From Gammaproteobacteria bacterium (GTDB lineage: Bacteria; Pseudomonadota; Gammaproteobacteria; GCA-001735895): DNA of 48,086 nucleotides. Of this stretch, positions 27,380 through 35,442 are shown piece after piece (position 1 is the stretch's first letter; every line of letters begins with the position of its first letter). Under the pieces are notes generated by a model that had not been told where the DNA came from, searched no databases, and worked only from the letters and a program-made list of their open reading frames with translations. The position numbers and the translations under genes were made by a program. The DNA lies in contig JAJDOF010000037.1 of the NCBI GenBank assembly GCA_022340305.1, positions 1 to 48,086 on the forward strand. Direction: 5' to 3'.

Positions 27380-28165
27380 CTATTCCGCGGATGACGTTTC
27401 CCAGATCGAGGGCGCGTCGATCCAGTTGACCGCGGGATGCGCGCACAGCATTGCCAACAGGTCGTCAAAAAATTGCCAGACTGCCTCGTTCTGCACCAGG
27501 TGATGACTTAACAGACCCGTGGGCTCATCGATATCGCGATATCCGCTACGCCTGGCGACAAGGTGCTGGACCAGCATCCCCAGCGCCGGGTAAAGGCCGA
27601 TAAACCCCCCGTTATGGCGCCAGTTGACCGGGTCGAGATGGGTGTTCACCTGGCGCAATCCCTTCGCCGGCCAGGCGTTACGCCGCACTCGCATGGTTGA
27701 TATGCCGGTGAAACCAATCGTCGGCAATGCTGTCACGATGCGCTGATCGATGCGATTCCAGGGCGGCACCAGTACCGGGGTAAAGCGGGCACTGAAATGC
27801 TGCTGCAGGATTTGCCGCCCGCGTTGCAGATCATCAAGAATGTCTTCGCTTGTACGTGCGCCACCAAGCTCCAGTTTGCGCTCACCGGCTGCGGCGTGGC
27901 TGTGGTGGGAATAACCGTGTTGCAGCACCGACACCCCCCTGTGATTTTGCAGTCCGGGTCCCAGCGACGCATCGAGACGTGCTGGAATCACCGCCAGCGC
28001 CAGCGGGGTGGAGTGCCTTGTGCGCAGCTCCAGCAAACGTTCGAGTTGTCGGTTGGCACTGAATGCGTCGTCATCGCGCCACCAGAAATCTGCACGGCGG
28101 CCGCTTTCACCCCAGCGATCCAGTTCGCGCAGCAGCCAGCTCCAGGCCTGTCGAGTAGTGTTCAC
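27380..28165 (-). CDS. polysaccharide deacetylase family protein
   Basis: A 261-residue protein with a divergent NodB-type fold. WWRDDDAF near residue 28 gives the catalytic/metal acidic residues, and LQHGYSHHSHAA gives the H-x3-H-like metal site. VLVPPWNRI is the conserved motif 3. No signal peptide or membrane helix is seen, so it may act in the cytoplasm, or the export route may be unusual. It overlaps the upstream glycosyltransferase gene by 4 nt (GTGA) and starts with GTG. Removal of N-acetyl groups from a hexosamine-containing intermediate is the likely role. Confidence 0.82.
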   Translation of the reverse strand: MNTTRQAWSWLLRELDRWGESGRRADFWWRDDDAFSANRQLERLLELRTRHSTPLALAVIPARLDASLGPGLQNHRGVSVLQHGYSHHSHAAAGERKLELGGARTSEDILDDLQRGRQILQQHFSARFTPVLVPPWNRIDQRIVTALPTIGFTGISTMRVRRNAWPAKGLRQVNTHLDPVNWRHNGGFIGLYPALGMLVQHLVARRSGYRDIDEPTGLLSHHLVQNEAVWQFFDDLLAMLCAHPAVNWIDAPSIWETSSAE

Positions 28166-29328
28166 CGTGCTTCCTCGGCCTCAGTTAACCATCGCTTAAT
28201 CATCACGGCACTGTTGTCGGCCCCATTCAGATTGACTGCAAGCTTTGTATTGGTGGCAAGCGCTGCTGCGATCGAGCGCGCCAGGCTCAGCGCGCCAAGT
28301 TCTGTCTGGTTCAGCGCGATCAGTCTGCCGCGGGCCTGCAACACCTGCGCCCGCAGGGTTTGTTCGATTTCGTCGCCTTCGGCATAGGGGATCACCACCG
28401 CGGGAGTGTCGCTGCTAAGCAGATCGGTCATGGTGTTATAGCCGGCCTGTGAAATAGACAGCCGTGCGCCTTTGATCAGTTCAGTGAAATCGGCGCGGTT
28501 ACGTTCGACGCTGACGCCATCATCGGCCAGTTCCTGTAACTGGTTGAAGTCCGCGGTCGAAATTGCGGGGCTTACCAGCAATCGCCAGTGTAAATCCCTG
28601 CAGGCAGATAAAGGTTTCGCGGCGAGCGCTGCGCGTAAAATTTGCAGCCCGGTATTGCTGCCTCCTGCCGACACCAGGACTTCGTCGGTGCCTGCATTCG
28701 ACGGAGCTGACGGCGGGGGTTGTGCGCAAATATAGCCGCTGTAATACAACTTGTCTGCAATGCAGTTTGCACGGGCAAAGCTATCTTGCAGGCGGGCGAT
28801 GTTGGCATCACCGTGAACCAGCACGTGATCGTAATATGCGTCGATCAATTCACAGGTTTCGCGGTCGCGTCCGGGTTTGGAGCGGGGTTGCAATATGTCT
28901 CTAATCGAGGCGATCACTTGCCTGCATTCGACACTTTTACGACTCGCCTCCAGCAGCGGCAGTAATTCAAAGCGCAGCATGCGCCGCCCGAACGGAAAGG
29001 TCTCGGTAATCAATACCTGGGCTTTGCTGGAGTTAAATATATCGAGCAACTGATGCTTGCGCCGTTCCCGCCAGTCATCGTCGATCGCGTCGCCGTTGGT
29101 ATCGAGCAAGCGTGAAAAGCTGCCGTCAGCGCTGTAGACCGGAGGCAGTTGGTGGATGCGCAGATTCGCCGGCAGCTGCAATCGGGTGGGCTGGCCACCG
29201 GACACCAGGTCTACCTGGAAACCGTGCCGCAGCAAAGCATCCGACAATTGCAAAGCACGCTGCAAATGACCCACTCCAAGCAGGTGCTGCACATAGATCA
29301 GGACGCGGGAGGCGCTGCAGGTCGACAC
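28162..29328 (-). CDS. MurG/COG4671-like glycosyltransferase, copy 1
   Basis: A 388-residue GT-B type protein. RVLIYVQHLLGVGHLQRAL is the acceptor-side glycine-rich opening. The C-terminal half has EVLVSAGGSNTGLQIL and the GT28-like LSISQAGYNTMTDLL and TPAVVIPYAEGDEIEQTLRA blocks that bind the nucleotide sugar. It starts at GTG 29328, 32 nt after the stop of a paralogous gene, and ends inside the deacetylase start. Specificity is unknown; predicted glycosyltransferase COG4671 is the closest group by motif. Confidence 0.85.
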   Translation of the reverse strand: MSTCSASRVLIYVQHLLGVGHLQRALQLSDALLRHGFQVDLVSGGQPTRLQLPANLRIHQLPPVYSADGSFSRLLDTNGDAIDDDWRERRKHQLLDIFNSSKAQVLITETFPFGRRMLRFELLPLLEASRKSVECRQVIASIRDILQPRSKPGRDRETCELIDAYYDHVLVHGDANIARLQDSFARANCIADKLYYSGYICAQPPPSAPSNAGTDEVLVSAGGSNTGLQILRAALAAKPLSACRDLHWRLLVSPAISTADFNQLQELADDGVSVERNRADFTELIKGARLSISQAGYNTMTDLLSSDTPAVVIPYAEGDEIEQTLRAQVLQARGRLIALNQTELGALSLARSIAAALATNTKLAVNLNGADNSAVMIKRWLTEAEEAR

Positions 29329-29360
29329 ACTGGGGATTCGGTTTGCGACTCAGTTGTAAC

Positions 29361-30584
29361 TCAGGCCGTAATGCTGGCCTGTCCACTGGGTTCGAGATAA
29401 TCTCGCACCATATCGGCGATATTACAGTGACCCGCGAGTAATCCGGGAACTTTCGCAAGCGAGGGCCTGGGTTGCCCTGGCAGTGTCTGCAGGGCTGTGA
29501 TCATGCGTTCGACGTGACTATCGACAGCGGGGTCGAGCATGCTGACCAGGCCCAGTTTGACGGCACGCTCGGCACGAATCAGCTGTTCCTGTCGCGGAAC
29601 TGAGCGCGGCACGATCAGTGCCGGTTTGTCGAGCGTGAGGATTTCACAAAAGGTGTTGTAACCGCCCATGGCGACAATGGCGTTCGCTTTTTCCATCAGC
29701 AACTCGATGTGACTGTCGAAAGAGATGATGTCGACGTTGGCAAGCAGGTCGCAGCGTTCATGAAAATCCTGCTGTTCGGCGGGTGGCATGAAAGGACCGG
29801 TGACGATGATAGCGCGGTGCGGCAGTTTTGCATTTGATTCGTAGGCGCGAAGCACCCAGTCGATCATTTCGGCCCCATCGCCGCCGCCACCGGCGGTGAC
29901 CAGGGTGAACGGCTCATCGGTTTCGATCGGCGGGACCCAATTGCGGTCACTGGGGATTTCGCGGCCGAGATAGCCGGTGTAGGCGATCTTTCGGGTGGTG
30001 GTTAGCGGCAGGCCCAGTCCATCGACGGGGCTGCCCATTTCCTTAAGCCCGTAAACCCAAATGTCGTGATAGAGCTTGTCGAGCACTGGTGGCACCTTTT
30101 TTCGCGTCCACTCAATTTTTAATTGACCGATTTCATCCATTACGTCGCGCAAACCAAGGACATTGATACAGCCCTTGCTTTGCAACATTTCCAGGGTGCT
30201 ACGAACTTCACCCTGCAATCCGGTCGGTTCCTTGTCGACCAGGAAAATGTCAGGTTTGAAGGTGATGGCGGTGTGATAAATGATCGATTCGCGCATCAGC
30301 AGGGTTTGTTCGAGGTCGATGTGCAAAGCCAACGAGGTGTATTCACCATCCTTGAGTTTAATGACCCCGGGGATGCGCACAAAATCGACACGCGCCTTGA
30401 AGTCGAAACTGCCGATGATCGGAGATCCCGATAGAATTAACACCGACAGCCCCTTGTAGCGGGCAACCAGCGAATGAGCGATGGATCGACAGCGGCGCAG
30501 ATGACCCAGTCCAAACGAGTCGTGGCTGTATATCAAAATTCGAGACTGTTGAAGTCGTTCGGTCATTCCAGTCGTATATGACAT
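29361..30584 (-). CDS. MurG/COG4671-like glycosyltransferase, copy 2
   Basis: A 407-residue paralogue of the next gene, with the same layout. ILIYSHDSFGLGHLRRCRSI opens the protein, TLVTAGGGGDGAEMI starts the donor domain, and AIVAMGGYNTFCEILTLDKP and PRQEQLIRAERAVKLG form the nucleotide-sugar site. It is the first gene of a three-gene minus unit (two transferases, then deacetylase). ATG 30584 is used; ATG 30566 is also possible. The region 30585-30693 is the divergent promoter zone with the cyclase gene. Confidence 0.85.
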   Translation of the reverse strand: MSYTTGMTERLQQSRILIYSHDSFGLGHLRRCRSIAHSLVARYKGLSVLILSGSPIIGSFDFKARVDFVRIPGVIKLKDGEYTSLALHIDLEQTLLMRESIIYHTAITFKPDIFLVDKEPTGLQGEVRSTLEMLQSKGCINVLGLRDVMDEIGQLKIEWTRKKVPPVLDKLYHDIWVYGLKEMGSPVDGLGLPLTTTRKIAYTGYLGREIPSDRNWVPPIETDEPFTLVTAGGGGDGAEMIDWVLRAYESNAKLPHRAIIVTGPFMPPAEQQDFHERCDLLANVDIISFDSHIELLMEKANAIVAMGGYNTFCEILTLDKPALIVPRSVPRQEQLIRAERAVKLGLVSMLDPAVDSHVERMITALQTLPGQPRPSLAKVPGLLAGHCNIADMVRDYLEPSGQASITA

Positions 30585-30693
30585 TATTCTCGACGCAGAC
30601 TACACTGAATCTCGGTTCAGCGCACTGTGAAAATAGTTTGCCTGTTGCCGGATTAGTTGAATTATTGCCGGGGAGGCGGGTCACATCAGCCAG

Positions 30694-32112
30694 GTGTCGG
30701 CATTTATTGTCACCGGGTTGATCTGCACAGTATTCGCGGACAGCACATGGGAGTTAGCACTGAAATCAAAACCGGAAAGATCGAGTAAGTCTGTCCACTG
30801 GCCGCTACTGGGACGCAACTTCGAGAACCAGGTGCTGCCGTCGCGCCTACGTCAATCGATACAGAATCAGCAGGAACGCAGTGAAATCCTGATCAGTGTG
30901 ATCCAGCTGATGATTGTCACCGTGTTCGCTCTGCTGTATGCGATTGCGCCGAAAACATTTTCCCAGGATGCCGATTTTGCGCCGGTGCCCTGGGTGCTTT
31001 CGCTGTATCTCGTTTTCAGCCTGATCCGCCTTGGGCTGGCGATAAATCGCAAGTTGCCGGACTGGATGCTGTACCTGTCGTCGGTGGTTGATATCATCCT
31101 GCTGCTCGGCCTGATCTGGAGTTTTCACCTGCAGTACGAACAACCTCCCTCGTTCTATCTGAAATCACCCACCTTGCTCTACCTGTTCATTTTTATCGCG
31201 ATTCGCGCCCTGCATTTCGATCCCCGATTCGTCATATCGACCGGGGTCAGCGCCGCCATTGGCTGGACAATGATGGTGATATACGTGGTTACCAAGGATC
31301 CGGCAGACAACATGATCACGCGCGATTACGTCGAGTACATGACTTCCAATAGTATTCTGATTGGCGCCGAGTTCGACAAGATCGTATCGATTTTAATGGT
31401 CACCGGCGTGCTTGCGCTGGCGTTGCACCGCGCGCGTAACCTGCTGATCGAGTCGGTCATCGAGGGCAGTGCGGCGCGCGACCTGTCGCGTTTCGTACCC
31501 GAGGAGGTGGCGCAACAGGTTACCCAGTCGGAGGAGGGCGCGATTACCGGTAAGGGTGAGGTCGCGGATTGCACGATATTGTTCACCGATATCGAGGGAT
31601 TTACCACGATTAGCGAAACGCTCACCCCGGTGCAGCTGATTGATGCATTAAACCGCTATTTCAGCCTGATCTCGCAGCCGATAAGCCGTTTCGGTGGTGT
31701 GATAAGCCAATTCCAGGGCGATGCGGTACTCGCTACCTTTAACCTGCCGAAACCCGATGTCGACCACGCCGCAAATGCGGTGCGCGCAGCGCTTGCTATA
31801 CAGGCTGTGCTGAAAGGCGTCGAGTTTGGCGATGGAATCGCGTTTAACACCCGCGTCGGCATCAATACCGGCTCGGTCGTGGGTGGCCTGGTGGGATCGG
31901 GTGATCGAGTCGCCTATACCGTGCACGGTGACAACGTCAACCTGACCGCCCGCCTCGAGCAGCTCAATAAGGATTACGGCACACGGATAATTGTTGCGCA
32001 AAGTACCCGTGATGAAATAACCGATGGCAGTTTTACTTTCAGGGAGCTTGACGAGGTGTCAGTTCGTGGTTTGCAGCGGCCGGTGAGAATATATACGGTT
32101 GCCAGCGAATAG
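30694..32112 (+). CDS. membrane-bound class III nucleotide cyclase
   Basis: An enzyme of about 472 residues expected to make cAMP or cGMP. Residues 65-250 hold about six membrane helices. A linker (SRFVPEEVAQQV) leads to the catalytic domain at about 285-470. The metal-binding aspartates are D299 (FTDIEGFT) and D343 (FQGDAVLATF), and the transition-state Asn/Arg pair lies in NVNLTARLE. The usual purine-specifying Lys is replaced by Gln (ISQFQGD), and the second specificity site is Thr (AYTVHG) rather than Asp, so the product is uncertain. The N terminus is uncertain: GTG 30694 is 17 nt from a GGGGAGG site. It faces genes for a cyclic-nucleotide sensor and an HD hydrolase. Confidence 0.88.
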   Translation: MSAFIVTGLICTVFADSTWELALKSKPERSSKSVHWPLLGRNFENQVLPSRLRQSIQNQQERSEILISVIQLMIVTVFALLYAIAPKTFSQDADFAPVPWVLSLYLVFSLIRLGLAINRKLPDWMLYLSSVVDIILLLGLIWSFHLQYEQPPSFYLKSPTLLYLFIFIAIRALHFDPRFVISTGVSAAIGWTMMVIYVVTKDPADNMITRDYVEYMTSNSILIGAEFDKIVSILMVTGVLALALHRARNLLIESVIEGSAARDLSRFVPEEVAQQVTQSEEGAITGKGEVADCTILFTDIEGFTTISETLTPVQLIDALNRYFSLISQPISRFGGVISQFQGDAVLATFNLPKPDVDHAANAVRAALAIQAVLKGVEFGDGIAFNTRVGINTGSVVGGLVGSGDRVAYTVHGDNVNLTARLEQLNKDYGTRIIVAQSTRDEITDGSFTFRELDEVSVRGLQRPVRIYTVASE

Positions 32113-32136
32113 GGTCGTGGCCCGGGATGTCGCGAG

Positions 32137-32793
32137 TCAAGCGGAATTGCGCAGGTATTCGAAGTAGTCGGCCAGGTTGTCGCGGGCCTGTTGTTCATAG
32201 CGATCATGGAAATAATCAGACAGGAAGAAGCGCGGGCGCGCCAGCAGACCTCGCTGAAACCCGGTTTGATTGAGCTGGTAATCCTCGTCGTCCAGCTGCG
32301 GGTTTTCTGCCCTTAGATTCAGGCTGTCGCGCAGAAAATAGTCCCAGGGCAGACCGAAACTTGAAAGGTCGATGTCGACCATGTAAATGCTGTCGGCATC
32401 ATCAAGCTGGTCACCGTTGTGCAGGGTTGCCATGATCAGTCGAGCGATGAGCTGGCGCATTTCGTCACGGTGCACGGCTGCGGATATCTCGAGATACAAC
32501 TTTGCGCTCATGGCTTCGTTATCGGGCCGGCCCGCAACCAGGATCACATCGTGAAACCAGATTGCGAGTTCGAGCGCATCGGGCTCGCTGATGAGCTGCT
32601 TGCAGTCATCGAACATGCCGATGCAGTGCTGGATGTGTTCAAGCGTGTGGTAGTGGCGGTTTGGCTCACCATAGCCCGCTAGTAGACGCTGGTAAATTGT
32701 CGTGCTGTCGTCGCTGGCGCCATCGAGCAGGTTGCGCTGCCAAAGCGCCTGGAAGCGTTTAAGTCCTGTGGTATCGGCAGCCTTCGGCGCCAA
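32137..32793 (-). CDS. predicted HD-type metal-dependent phosphohydrolase (COG4339)
   Basis: A 218-residue protein with HD-like metal-binding residues: the His of HYHTLEHI near residue 50 and the His-Asp pair in LAIWFHDVI. This family is conserved but uncharacterised. The reading frame starts at TTG 32793, two bases after the stop of the cyclic-nucleotide-binding gene, so its translation is probably coupled to that gene. TTG gives a length and N terminus (KRFQALWQR) that fit relatives. A nucleotide phosphodiesterase role is an appealing guess from the nearby cyclase, but HD proteins have many substrates. Confidence 0.8.
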   Translation of the reverse strand: MAPKAADTTGLKRFQALWQRNLLDGASDDSTTIYQRLLAGYGEPNRHYHTLEHIQHCIGMFDDCKQLISEPDALELAIWFHDVILVAGRPDNEAMSAKLYLEISAAVHRDEMRQLIARLIMATLHNGDQLDDADSIYMVDIDLSSFGLPWDYFLRDSLNLRAENPQLDDEDYQLNQTGFQRGLLARPRFFLSDYFHDRYEQQARDNLADYFEYLRNSA

Positions 32794-32795
32794 TA

Positions 32796-33263
32796 CTAAT
32801 TCCCGACCTGCTGGTTTGCCTGCCGTTGTAATGCTTCAACCTGCTCGTGGGTGCGAGTGAGTTTGTCGCTGAGCATGCGAATGACGTCGAGTGCGACTTC
32901 GGTGTTTTCGCGTAAAATGCGAAAGAACATTTCCGCGGTGATCTTCATTGCAAGCAGGTTACCATTTGCGATCAGCGTGGCAATTCTAGGGGTATTGTTA
33001 AGCAGACCCAGTTCTCCTATCAATTGATTCTGGGTGAGCGTAACCGTAACGATGGGTCCCTTGTCTGTTTCGGTAATGACATCGACGGCACCTTCCATTA
33101 TGACGTAGGCATAGTCGGCGCTATCGCCACTGTTAAATACAATGTCGCCATTCTGGAACGAAATTATCTCACTGGCGAAGGCCAGCAATTTAAGTTTCGA
33201 GGTTTCCATCTTGGCAAACATCGGTATCTTGCGAAGTAAATCTGTTTCTTCTGCGAGGTCCAA
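32796..33263 (-). CDS. cyclic nucleotide-binding domain protein, no DNA-binding domain
   Basis: A 155-residue cytoplasmic protein consisting almost only of a CAP-type cNMP-binding beta roll and a C-terminal helix. The phosphate-binding cassette GELGLLNNTPRIATLIA matches that of protein kinase A regulatory subunits, including the Glu and Arg that hold the cyclic phosphate and ribose. The residue after Arg is Ile, not the Thr favoured in cGMP-selective sites, which mildly favours cAMP. There is no helix-turn-helix, so it is not a Crp-like regulator. It heads a two-gene unit with the HD protein and converges on the cyclase gene. Confidence 0.88.
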   Translation of the reverse strand: MDLAEETDLLRKIPMFAKMETSKLKLLAFASEIISFQNGDIVFNSGDSADYAYVIMEGAVDVITETDKGPIVTVTLTQNQLIGELGLLNNTPRIATLIANGNLLAMKITAEMFFRILRENTEVALDVIRMLSDKLTRTHEQVEALQRQANQQVGN

Positions 33264-33631
33264 GAGCCTTGCTCCAAATACTGAATCGACAATTTAGGCG
33301 GTTAATCACTAAAGATTGGCACGAGGTTGCGCACATTTCAAGGATAACTATCGGTACTGCGTCTCATAGTTAGTCGTTGCAGTAGCGACTTGCAAGCAAG
33401 ATCTCAACTATTTTCTCACGGGGTCGTGGTGATTGGATAGCGGTAAATCACTGCTTGATCGCTGCAGGAGGCTCTTGCCGAAGCAATCCAGACGCGTGCC
33501 AGGGCTTTCTCGAGGTGTTTTCCACGGCTGCTTCTGCAGCATTTGCAATGGATTCGAACCGACCATTATCGCTTTTCACCGGGCAGATTTAGCGCTAGTC
33601 TTTTGTGCTCCCTAGAATCAGGATTGTACTT
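33264..33631. other. 368-nt intergenic region before the aldehyde dehydrogenase
   Basis: The region is divergent: the cNMP-binding gene leaves to the left and the dehydrogenase to the right. An inverted pair GTGATT (33429-33434) and AATCAC (33446-33451) could be an operator, but nothing identifies its protein. A 60-codon open frame at 33433-33615 has no recognisable features. I see no RNA gene. Confidence 0.4.
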
Positions 33632-35107
33632 ATGAAGCACTATCAAATGTATATCGATGGTGAGTGGCTGGATGCCGTCGATGGTGCTCGGCTCGAATCG
33701 ATCAATCCCGCCAGCGGTGAAGTCTGGGCGACGGCTGCTATCGCAGGTGAGGCGGAAGTCAATCGTGCCGTCGCTGCTGCCAATCGAGCCCTGAAGTCGG
33801 GCCCCTGGGCTGAAATGAACGCTACCCAGCGCGGCAAGATGCTGCGCCGGCTGGGTGATCTGGTTGCTGAGAATGCGCATTTACTCGGTGAAATCGAAAC
33901 CCTCGACAGCGGCAAACTCGCCAGAGAAACACGTGCACAATCCGCTTACGTGGCCGAATACTATTACTACTACGCTGGCCTCGCTGACAAGATTCAGGGC
34001 GCCACGTTGCCCATCGACAAGCCGGACATGCACGTCTTCACCAGGCGTGTACCGATTGGCGTGGTCGCGGCGGTCGTTCCCTGGAATGCGCAGATGTTCC
34101 TGACCGCAACCAAACTGGGGCCGGCGCTGGCGGCCGGCAACACGGTGGTGCTGAAGGCGTCGGAGATGGCGCCGGCACCGATGTTCGAATTCGCGCGCAT
34201 TGTCGAACTGGCCGGATTTCCACCGGGTGTAATAAACGTGATCACTGGTTTCGGTGAACCCTGCGGCCGCCTGTTGACCAGTCATCGCGACGTGGCGCGC
34301 GTCGCCTTTACCGGTGGACCCGAAACAGCGCGTCATATCGTGCGCAATAGCGCCGAGAACTTTGCCGTGGTGTCGCTTGAGCTGGGTGGAAAGTCACCCA
34401 TACTGGTATTCGACGACGCCGATGTGGAAGGCGCGGTCAACGGCATCATCGCCGGCAATTTTGGTGCTACCGGGCAGAGTTGTGTGGCTGGTTCCAGGGT
34501 TTTTATCCAGTCCGGTATCCGCCAGCAGATCCTCGACAAGCTGGTCGAGCGTGCCGGGCAGATTTGCATCGGTGATCCGCTGGCAGATGATACCCAGGTC
34601 GGCCCCCTGTGTACGCGTGAGCAACTCGACCACATCAGCGCAGCAGTCAAGGATGCGGTGCAGGAGGGTGCCACCCTGTTATTCGGCGGCAAACGCCCTG
34701 ACGGACTTGACGGCGGCTGGTATTACACACCGACTATTCTCGACTGCCCGCATCAGGATATCCGCACGGTGCGCGAGGAGATGTTTGGCCCGATACTGTC
34801 GGCGCTGTCGTTCGAAAGTGAAGACGAAGCGATCGAAATGGCCAATAATTCCGACTTCGGTCTCGCCGCGGGTGTGTTCACAGCGAATGTGGCGCGTGCC
34901 TTGCGTGTTTCCGATGCGCTGCGTTCCGGCATTGTCTGGGTCAATACCTACCGGGCGGTTTCGCCTATCGCACCGTTTGGTGGTTTCAAAAACAGTGGGC
35001 CGGGCCGCGAAAGTGGCATCGATGCCATTTACGATTACACGCGCACCCAGACAGTGTGGATCAGCACCTCGGCGGAGCCCATGGCCAACCCATTCGTCAT
35101 GCGCTGA
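33632..35107 (+). CDS. NAD(P)-dependent aldehyde dehydrogenase
   Basis: A 491-residue cytoplasmic enzyme of the ALDH superfamily that oxidises an aldehyde to the acid. PWNAQMFLTATKLGPALAAGN forms the cofactor pocket. The general-base Glu lies in SLELGGKSP, the nucleophilic Cys in GATGQSCVAGSR and the second Glu in EEMFGPIL. The C-terminal PFGGFKNSGPGRESG is usual. ATG 33632 matches the family opening (YQMYIDGEW); a start nine codons earlier is unlikely. Substrate cannot be told; relatives act on betaine aldehyde, aromatic aldehydes and related compounds. It stands alone, so no pathway is shown. Confidence 0.92.
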   Translation: MKHYQMYIDGEWLDAVDGARLESINPASGEVWATAAIAGEAEVNRAVAAANRALKSGPWAEMNATQRGKMLRRLGDLVAENAHLLGEIETLDSGKLARETRAQSAYVAEYYYYYAGLADKIQGATLPIDKPDMHVFTRRVPIGVVAAVVPWNAQMFLTATKLGPALAAGNTVVLKASEMAPAPMFEFARIVELAGFPPGVINVITGFGEPCGRLLTSHRDVARVAFTGGPETARHIVRNSAENFAVVSLELGGKSPILVFDDADVEGAVNGIIAGNFGATGQSCVAGSRVFIQSGIRQQILDKLVERAGQICIGDPLADDTQVGPLCTREQLDHISAAVKDAVQEGATLLFGGKRPDGLDGGWYYTPTILDCPHQDIRTVREEMFGPILSALSFESEDEAIEMANNSDFGLAAGVFTANVARALRVSDALRSGIVWVNTYRAVSPIAPFGGFKNSGPGRESGIDAIYDYTRTQTVWISTSAEPMANPFVMR

Positions 35108-35134
35108 GAGCCTTGCCCAATTCTTTAAACTAAA

Positions 35135-35434
35135 CGTCATCCCCGCTACCTCGGGCCGCGCGCAAGCGGACCACTCAGTGGCGCTCCGAGGTAACGGGGC
35201 TGTCATTCCCGACCGCGTGCGGCCCACTGAGCGGGAATCTTCCAGTGCGCCTTAGCTGTCAACGTCTGGGGCCGATCGAGAAACTTCAGAGACTGATTCA
35301 GGACGGCCCGACCATCCTGTCATTCGACACAAGGTCCCGATACGTCGGACCGCCGCTTTCGTGGGGATGACGTTGACACTGGGGTTAAGGTTTATGGCCC
35401 CGATATGGCGGATCCTCGCTCAGGCGGGAATGAC
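35135..35434. repeat. cluster of inverted repeats, possible non-autonomous mobile or REP-like element
   Basis: The 335-nt gap between two convergent genes (35108-35442) is filled by related inverted motifs. CCCCGCTACCTCGG (35141-35154) pairs with CCGAGGTAACGGGG (35186-35199) at 13 of 14 positions. ATTCCCG (35205-35211) pairs with CGGGAAT (35232-35238). CGTCATCCCCGC (35135-35146) matches GTGGGGATGACG (35361-35372) inverted at 11 of 12. GCGGGAATGAC (35424-35434) closes the block. It encodes no recognisable protein. The pattern resembles short dispersed repeats with GTCATTCCCG-type ends found in many proteobacteria. It may also serve as a bidirectional terminator. Confidence 0.6.
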
Positions 35435-35442
35435 CAAAGCGG

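Noticed and set aside
30747..30788. A 13-codon minigene out of frame near the cyclase start
   Set aside because: No ribosome binding site; could only matter if the cyclase N terminus has a sequencing error.
33433..33615. A 60-codon frame before the aldehyde dehydrogenase
   Set aside because: No good ribosome binding site and no recognisable sequence; likely chance.
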